DNA from: Scopulibacillus darangshiensis
GTDB lineage: Bacteria > Bacillota > Bacilli > Bacillales > Sporolactobacillaceae
Assembly: GCF_004341035.1 (NCBI RefSeq)
Contig: NZ_SLXK01000040.1
Location: forward strand, 1 to 36,299
Length of the DNA: 36,299 nucleotides
Direction of reading: 5' to 3'
Below, one piece after another: positions 31,957-36,299 of the stretch (the stretch's first letter is position 1; the number at the start of each line of letters is the position of its first letter). The position numbers and the translations under genes are program-made. A model generated the notes under the pieces. It was not told the DNA's origin, searched no databases, and was given only the letters and a program-made list of their open reading frames with translations.

Positions 31957-32019
31957 GTTTCGATGATACAGTAAACACAGACCTAATGAAACAAATATTC
32001 AAATAAGGGGGATCATGAT

Positions 32020-33306
32020 ATGACTCAAAAAGCGTTCGACTATACCCAGGATTATGCCTGTGAGCTTGATAAGCGAGATGAATTAGCATCATTTCGAAAT
32101 GAGTTTTATATTAAAGAGGGCATGATTTATCTCGATGGCAATTCGCTTGGATTATGTTCAAAACGAGCAGAAAAGTCTCTTTTAGAAATAATCGATTCAT
32201 GGAAAGAATTTGGTATTGATGGCTGGACGGAAGGAAAATATCCTTGGTATGAGCTGTCGGAAAAGCTGGGAGAAAGAATCGCTCCATTGATCGGTGCAGC
32301 TTCTGAAGAAGTGATCGTCACCGGTTCCACAACAACAAATATTCATCAGATGGTCGCAACATTTTATGAGCCAAAAGGCAAAAGGACAAAAATCCTTGCT
32401 GATGACTTAACCTTTCCTACAGACATCTATGCTCTGCAAAGTCAGGTTAAATTAAAAGGCTATGATCCCGACACCCATTTTGTCCAGGTGAAAAGCCGGA
32501 ATGGCCAAACGCTTGAAGAAGATGATATTATCGAAGCCATGACAGATGAGATCGCTTTAATCTTATTGCCAAGCGTTTTATACCGAAGCGGACAAATTCT
32601 TGATATGAAGCGTCTAACGGAAGAAGCACATAAGCGCGGGATTGTAATTGGCTTTGATCTGTGCCATTCAATCGGTGCAATAGAACACAACCTTGACGAG
32701 TGGAACGTTGACTTTGCCATATGGTGCAATTACAAATATTTAAATGCCGGACCAGGCGGCGTTGCCGGCTTATATGTGAATAAAACGCATTTCGGACGAG
32801 TCCCAGGACTTGCAGGGTGGTTTAGTTCTGATAAAAGTAAACAATTTGACATGGAGCATACATTAACGCCCGCAGAGGATGCCGGAGCTTATCAAATGGG
32901 CACACCGCATTTGCTAAGTGTTGCCCCATTAATTGGTTCGCTTGAAATTTTTGAAGAAGCAGGCATGGCTAATCTTCGAAAGAAATCATTGCACATCACA
33001 AGATATATGATGGATCTTATTGAACACGAGCTAAAAGATATGGGCTTTGCACTCGGAAATCCGACTGATGATGCTATACGCGGCGGCCATATTTATTTGG
33101 AACACGAAGAAGCAGCCCGAATTTGCAAAGCGTTAAAAGCAAACGGAGTGATCCCGGATTTCCGCGCCCCAAACGGCATCCGCCTCGCACCGGTGGCGCT
33201 TTACAGTTCATACGAAGACGTGTGGAAATCAGTTCAAATCTTGAAAAAGATTATGCAAGAGGAACAGTACAAACAGTTTGAAAATAAACGTGAAGTTGTC
33301 GCTTAA
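32020..33306 (+). CDS. kynU: Kynureninase
   Basis: 428 residues, full length for this PLP enzyme. It cleaves L-kynurenine to anthranilate and L-alanine. The family signatures are [11 protein letters not shown] (about 35-45), FDLCHSIGA (212-220, with the PLP-binding Asp213) and the Schiff-base Lys239 in [18 protein letters not shown]. The C-terminal [20 protein letters not shown] (about 385-404) is also typical. AAGGGGG precedes the ATG by 9 bases. The usual partners kynA (dioxygenase) and kynB (formamidase) are not in the window, so the cell may use imported kynurenine, or carry the other genes elsewhere. A strong terminator follows. Confidence 0.94.
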   Translation: MTQKAFDYTQDYACELDKRDELASFRNEFYIKEGMIYLDGNSLGLCSKRAEKSLLEIIDSWKEFGIDGWTEGKYPWYELSEKLGERIAPLIGAASEEVIVTGSTTTNIHQMVATFYEPKGKRTKILADDLTFPTDIYALQSQVKLKGYDPDTHFVQVKSRNGQTLEEDDIIEAMTDEIALILLPSVLYRSGQILDMKRLTEEAHKRGIVIGFDLCHSIGAIEHNLDEWNVDFAIWCNYKYLNAGPGGVAGLYVNKTHFGRVPGLAGWFSSDKSKQFDMEHTLTPAEDAGAYQMGTPHLLSVAPLIGSLEIFEEAGMANLRKKSLHITRYMMDLIEHELKDMGFALGNPTDDAIRGGHIYLEHEEAARICKALKANGVIPDFRAPNGIRLAPVALYSSYEDVWKSVQILKKIMQEEQYKQFENKREVVA

Positions 33307-33338
33307 TGACCGAAATAAGGTAAGGTGTATTGAAAAAT

Positions 33339-33382
33339 AACAAACAAAAAGTCCTCTGATCCTGAGGGCTTTTTGTTTGTTG
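33339..33382. terminator. Strong terminator after kynU
   Basis: AACAAACAAAAAGTCCTC pairs with GAGGGCTTTTTGTTTGTT, about 17 bp, with T's on both strands, so it can act in both directions. Confidence 0.9.
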
Positions 33383-33480
33383 TGATTGGTAAGGGGGAGG
33401 GGGCTATTTTTTTTATAGAAACAGCAATGACTGAAAAATAACTAAGAAGGGTCCAACTAAATAATAAAACCTGAATGCTC

Positions 33481-33533
33481 GGGTATCACATAATGGAGTA
33501 GGGAGCTCCTTGATGTGATACCTTTTTCTTTTT
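33481..33533 (+). terminator. Second hairpin terminator, possible end of a small RNA
   Basis: GGTATCACAT and ATGTGATACC enclose GGAG...CTCC, followed by TTTTTCTTTTT. It stands 100 bases after the kynU terminator with no gene between, so either it is a back-up or it ends an unannotated short transcript from about 33400. Confidence 0.65.
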
Positions 33534-33611
33534 ACGAATAAGTTTTTATATCCTTCTTAAGACAGGCAGGCTTTTAATCTAGTTTATAATCAAAAGTTTT
33601 TCTTATTCTAT

Positions 33612-33638
33612 TAAATAAATGAATCAAAGATCCGATAT
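33612..33638 (+). promoter_or_regulatory. SigD-type promoter of csrA-hag
   Basis: TAAA (33612-33615), 15 bases, TCCGATAT (33631-33638) matches the SigD consensus TAAA-N15-GCCGATAT except for one base. It is the only such site seen in the window and lies 33 bases before csrA. Confidence 0.78.
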
Positions 33639-33670
33639 ATTAATTGAATCATCAAGGAGGATGAGTTGGC

Positions 33671-33832
33671 ATGGCTTTAGTACTTGGCAGAAAACCCGGG
33701 GAGTCCATCATCATTAACGATGACATTAAGATCACTGTCATTAAGACAGAGGACAACATGTTGCGTCTTAGTATCGATGCACCAAAAGATGTATCGATTG
33801 TTAGAGAAGAACTGTTGGAAGAAAAAAAGTAA
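33671..33832 (+). CDS. csrA: Carbon storage regulator CsrA
   Basis: 53 codons, starting at ATG 33671 after AAGGAGG. The protein begins MALVLGRKPGESIIINDDIK and contains LRLSIDAPKDVSIVREEL, the RNA-binding core of CsrA; the length is a little shorter than in B. subtilis. It is a homodimeric RNA-binding protein that blocks translation of target mRNAs at GGA-containing sites. In B. subtilis the target is hag and the antagonist is FliW. Here hag follows at 64 bases, while fliW and the flgK-flgL genes, which precede csrA in B. subtilis, are replaced by kynU. Confidence 0.93.
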   Translation: MALVLGRKPGESIIINDDIKITVIKTEDNMLRLSIDAPKDVSIVREELLEEKK

Positions 33833-33843
33833 ATCATTGAAAA

Positions 33844-33886
33844 AAGAAGCATATGGATGTGCTTCTTAATATTTCAAACACGGAGG
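33844..33886 (+). promoter_or_regulatory. hag leader with two candidate CsrA-binding sites
   Basis: AAGAAGCA and TGCTTCTT form an 8-bp hairpin with the loop TATGGATG, so a GGA (33855-33857) is exposed. The Shine-Dalgarno sequence GGAGG (33882-33886) supplies a second GGA. This is the layout by which CsrA dimers block hag translation in B. subtilis. Confidence 0.72.
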
Positions 33887-33895
33887 TCATAAAAA

Positions 33896-34882
33896 ATGAG
33901 AATTAATCACAATATCGCGGCGTTGAATACTTATCGTCAATTAAACATCAACGGGAACAATACACAGAAGGCGTTAGAAAAGCTTTCTTCAGGTCTAAGA
34001 ATAAACAAAGCTGGTGACGATGCAGCTGGGCTAGCAATCTCGGAAAAGATGAGAGGGCAGATTCGTGGGTTAGAAATGGCTTCGAAGAATGCACAGGATG
34101 GAATTAGCCTTATTCAAACTGGTGAGGGTGCATTGAATGAAACACATTCCATCCTTCAACGTATGCGTGAATTAGCCGTTCAGTCTTCTAACGATACGAA
34201 TACGAATACAGATCGTGAAGAACTTCAAAAAGAGGTAAACCAACTTGCTTCTGAAATTACAAGAATTGGTGATAACACGGAGTTCAACACTAAGAATTTA
34301 TTAGATGGTTCCTTTTCAGGAACTTTTCAAATTGGAGCAAACGAAGGACAAAACCTTACCATCTCAGTAAATGATATGCGCTCTGATGCATTACAGGTGG
34401 GTAAAGTTTATACTTCAAATAATACTGACGGGACCTTAATTGGCCAAGATGGGACTACTGTTATAGGTACTTGGCAAGCTGCAGATGCCACAGCGGGAAC
34501 AGCTGCTGGATATTATGATTCTGGAAACCTTGTTTTACAAGCCGATAATAAGTTGGCGGATGGTGTAAAAGGGGCATTAGGAATTGATATTTCATCACAA
34601 AGCGCGGCTGATTCTGCTATTACAAAAATTAATGACGCTATTGAAACGGTTTCAGCAGAGCGTTCTAAACTTGGTGCTTACCAAAACCGCCTAGAACACA
34701 CAACCAACAACCTTGGAACATCTTCCGAAAACTTAACAGCCGCCGAATCACGTATCCGTGACGTTGATATGGCTAAGGAAATGATGGAGTTCACTAAGAA
34801 CAACATCCTTAACCAAGCTGCTCAAGCTATGTTGGCTCAGGCTAACCAGCGGCCTCAAGGTGTGCTTCAACTTCTTCGTTAA
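33896..34882 (+). CDS. hag: Flagellin
   Basis: 328 residues, a little longer than B. subtilis Hag (304). The conserved D0/D1 ends are complete: MRINHNIAALNTYRQLNING at the start, with KLSSGLRINKAGDDAAGLAI following, and AANLNNQ-like pairing at the end (TAAESRIRDVDMAKEMMEFT, then QAMLAQANQRPQGVLQLLR). The central variable domain (about 170-240) is rich in Gly, Ala, Thr and Asp. It is exported by the flagellar type III system and builds the filament. It is probably co-transcribed with csrA from the SigD promoter; no fliD or fliW follows. Confidence 0.95.
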   Translation: MRINHNIAALNTYRQLNINGNNTQKALEKLSSGLRINKAGDDAAGLAISEKMRGQIRGLEMASKNAQDGISLIQTGEGALNETHSILQRMRELAVQSSNDTNTNTDREELQKEVNQLASEITRIGDNTEFNTKNLLDGSFSGTFQIGANEGQNLTISVNDMRSDALQVGKVYTSNNTDGTLIGQDGTTVIGTWQAADATAGTAAGYYDSGNLVLQADNKLADGVKGALGIDISSQSAADSAITKINDAIETVSAERSKLGAYQNRLEHTTNNLGTSSENLTAAESRIRDVDMAKEMMEFTKNNILNQAAQAMLAQANQRPQGVLQLLR

Positions 34883-35488
34883 TGATATTTTGAGGGGGCG
34901 CTAGCTTTGCTAGGGTTCTCTTCTTTTGATTTGGATGAAAAAAATAAGAAGGCAATTAAAAAATTCAGGATCCCATTACAAATCACTCATGAAAACAAAT
35001 GATGGCTAATGGATAAAGCAAACCGCTATTTTAAAAGTGAAAAAATTGTCCTAGTACTAAAAACCTGATTTAAGCCTTTTGTTACAAACCGAACTATGAT
35101 TAGAGGTTAGAAAGTTAAAAAGTTCCTTGTAATTGTTGCGTTCAAATTATTAATCAAACGTTTAATTAAATCCTCCGTTGCCCCCAATCTCCTCAAATCC
35201 GCCCCCAGCTTAATCTTACCTACCATCCCTTTCATTATCCCCCTCAAGCCTCAACGAAAAATTTTGAACTGCTAAAGGTTGTCGGATGATGCGCCTATAA
35301 CAATATAGAGGCGCTAGAGCAGCGCGTTTGGTAAACCGAAGAGGAGATAAACAAGGTTAAAAGAACAATGGGATTGGAATAGTGAACAGTCCTTATTCTT
35401 CCCAAAAGTTATATCACTCCTAAGCAGCCAACATTTAAAAGGAACAGATCATACCCGCTCCTTTTAATGATTTTCAAGAGACATTCAT
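34883..35488. other. Long intergenic region after hag, no gene recognised
   Basis: About 600 bases, AT-rich, with stops in all frames. A weak hairpin (CTAGC/GCTAG at 34901-34912) may terminate hag. GCGCCTATA and TATAGAGGCGC at 35291-35314 form an imperfect dyad of the GGGCGC type. Nothing else is supported. Confidence 0.5.
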
Positions 35489-35838
35489 TTACAAGTGGGT
35501 AAGAATATTGATAAGCTTCCCGAATGGATCCTTCACAAAGAATCTACGAACGCCCCATGGTTCTTGCACTGGTCCGTACTCGATTGGAATCCCTGCCTCT
35601 TTGATGCGACTCAGCGCCTCATCGACATCATCAACTTCAATTGATAGATCGGGCACAGGGTCTCTGAGCCACCCTGTGAGAGGAAGCTGATCTGAGTATT
35701 CATTTCCTCGTGCGAGCCATATGTTGCAATCCATCCCAGGTCCATCAGTCGATCAAGTCCGAGAATTTCCTCGTAGAAGTGCTTTGCTTTGGCAAAGTCG
35801 TGCGTCTCAATATTGGCAACAATTCGTTTGACCTTCAT
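35489..35838 (-). pseudogene. Frameshifted VOC/glyoxalase-type protein
   Basis: The first part (from ATG 35838) reads as a VOC N-terminal module: RIVANIETHDFAKAKHFYEE and LGLDRLMDLGWIATYG. After ...ISFLSQGGSE the frame is lost, and the second module is in another frame: VPDLSIEVDDVDEALSRIKE, then WGVRRFFVKDPFGKLINIL. One extra base near 35657 would join them into a single protein of about 116 residues. So it is a recent pseudogene, or a single-base error in the sequence. The ribosome binding site (GGAGATGAAAAA) ahead of the ATG is intact. Function of the intact form: a small VOC enzyme or antibiotic-binding protein, not further defined. Confidence 0.75.
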
Positions 35839-36034
35839 TTTTTCATCTCCTGAATTTTCAGAAGTTGTTATTAGTTTCTACAATCATGGCAAATAATCCT
35901 TGTTGGATGTCAGGTTCATTCAAGCCTTTTGGCCGAAAAAAACAAAAGTCCATCCAACTGTAAAAGTGTTGTATGAGCCCCCCTTAACATATTTTTTAAC
36001 AATTATTCTTTGTCGTCTTTTACCCTATTTTTAA

Positions 36035-36217
36035 ATGCTTCATAAGTTGCATCTTTCCCTTGAGTATTCTAGTCAGGACATGACAATGATTAAAGAAATT
36101 GGCGATGATTTGTATGAGGTAAGAGGCAATGTGTTTGCCCAAGATGGATCATCTGCATCGTTTGTGGTGAAGATTAAAGTCAATAGGGACCATATCAATT
36201 ATGAGCTTCTTCGCTAA
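36035..36217 (+). CDS. Possible 3' part of a hypothetical gene
   Basis: 60 codons. The second half (EIGDDLYEVRGNVFAQDGSS, then SFVVKIKVNRDHINYELLR) looks like the end of a small beta-rich Bacillus protein, while the first 15 residues are not convincing and there is no ribosome binding site. It is probably a fragment of a longer gene whose 5' part has been lost. I do not recognise the family. Confidence 0.4.
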   Translation: MLHKLHLSLEYSSQDMTMIKEIGDDLYEVRGNVFAQDGSSASFVVKIKVNRDHINYELLR

Positions 36218-36244
36218 AATCTATGGGTTTGAAGACTAGATTCC

Positions 36245-36299
36245 TTGACAATACTAGGTATTAAACTATGAAAATACCTAGGAGTGAACTTAAAAATGA
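36245..36299 (+). promoter_or_regulatory. Promoter with palindromic operator and start of a new gene
   Basis: TTGACA (36245-36250), 16 bases, TATGAA (36267-36272). CTAGGTATT (36254-36262) and AATACCTAG (36273-36281) are perfect inverted repeats that bracket the -10 box. AGGAG and an ATG at 36296 follow; the gene itself is outside the window. A repressor-controlled, possibly self-regulated, gene is likely. Confidence 0.6.

Noticed and set aside
33481-33533. Riboswitch or T-box leader of csrA
   Set aside because: Only a simple terminator hairpin is present, csrA has its own SigD promoter downstream, and no T-box or riboswitch core sequence was seen.

Overview
The window looks like chromosomal DNA of a low-GC Gram-positive spore-former of the family Bacillaceae (Bacillus sensu lato). 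Supporting signs are strong AAGGAGG-type ribosome binding sites, a SigD-type promoter ahead of csrA and flagellin, a blaR1-blaI/beta-lactamase unit of the staphylococcal layout, LrgA/LrgB, GapN with a CcpA-type cre site, and families typical of Bacillus (DUF3231, DUF2200, DUF4309/YjgB, DUF817/YoaT, DUF2975 with a YozG-like regulator). I see no rRNA, tRNA, prophage or CRISPR. The first ~90 bases are the 3' end (domains V and VI) of a group II intron, and the last 4 bases begin a new gene behind a palindromic operator.

Layout. 1-5,600: intron end, a DUF3231 operon on the minus strand, then poorly characterised small, membrane and lipoprotein genes, ending in a YjgB-family gene without its 5' end. 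5,900-8,000: an MHS-type MFS transporter followed by decayed gene pieces. 8,000-11,900: a VOC protein with DUF2200, a WYL regulator divergent from a GyrI-like ligand-binding protein, and small genes. 12,237-12,860: twelve 52-bp tandem units, each with a hairpin, just upstream of a membrane protein related to M48 metallopeptidases that has lost its HExxH motif. 14,189-16,132: a 1.9-kb AT-rich block holding a secreted protein and two small membrane proteins, bracketed by two copies of a CTTAGTTTACATAA-N6-TTATGAGA site. 16,650-20,580: GapN, then a GntR regulator and LrgA/LrgB, the latter group enclosed by inverted copies of a palindrome-rich repeat. 20,790-23,560: a His/Met-rich DUF4396 membrane protein, DUF2975 with an XRE regulator behind three 21-bp-phased sites, and YoaT. 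23,846-27,295: an inducible class A beta-lactamase with BlaR1 and BlaI. 27,791-29,518: an exported M14 carboxypeptidase. 29,584-33,306: a TetR regulator, an amino-acid permease and kynureninase, tied together by identical 13-bp palindromes. 33,612-34,882: csrA and hag.

How the parts work together. Three regulatory circuits can be read from the DNA. First, BlaI should bind two TACAxxTGTA dyads at the beta-lactamase promoter, with BlaR1 as the penicillin sensor. Second, the TetR protein probably represses both the permease and kynU, giving a small kynurenine or tryptophan uptake-and-cleavage regulon that carries no kynA or kynB here. Third, csrA and hag share a SigD promoter, and the leader between them has a GGA-loop hairpin and a GGAGG Shine-Dalgarno sequence, the layout expected for CsrA control of flagellin translation. 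Many intergenic stretches carry terminators, short interspersed repeats or gene remnants, so this is a plastic part of the chromosome.
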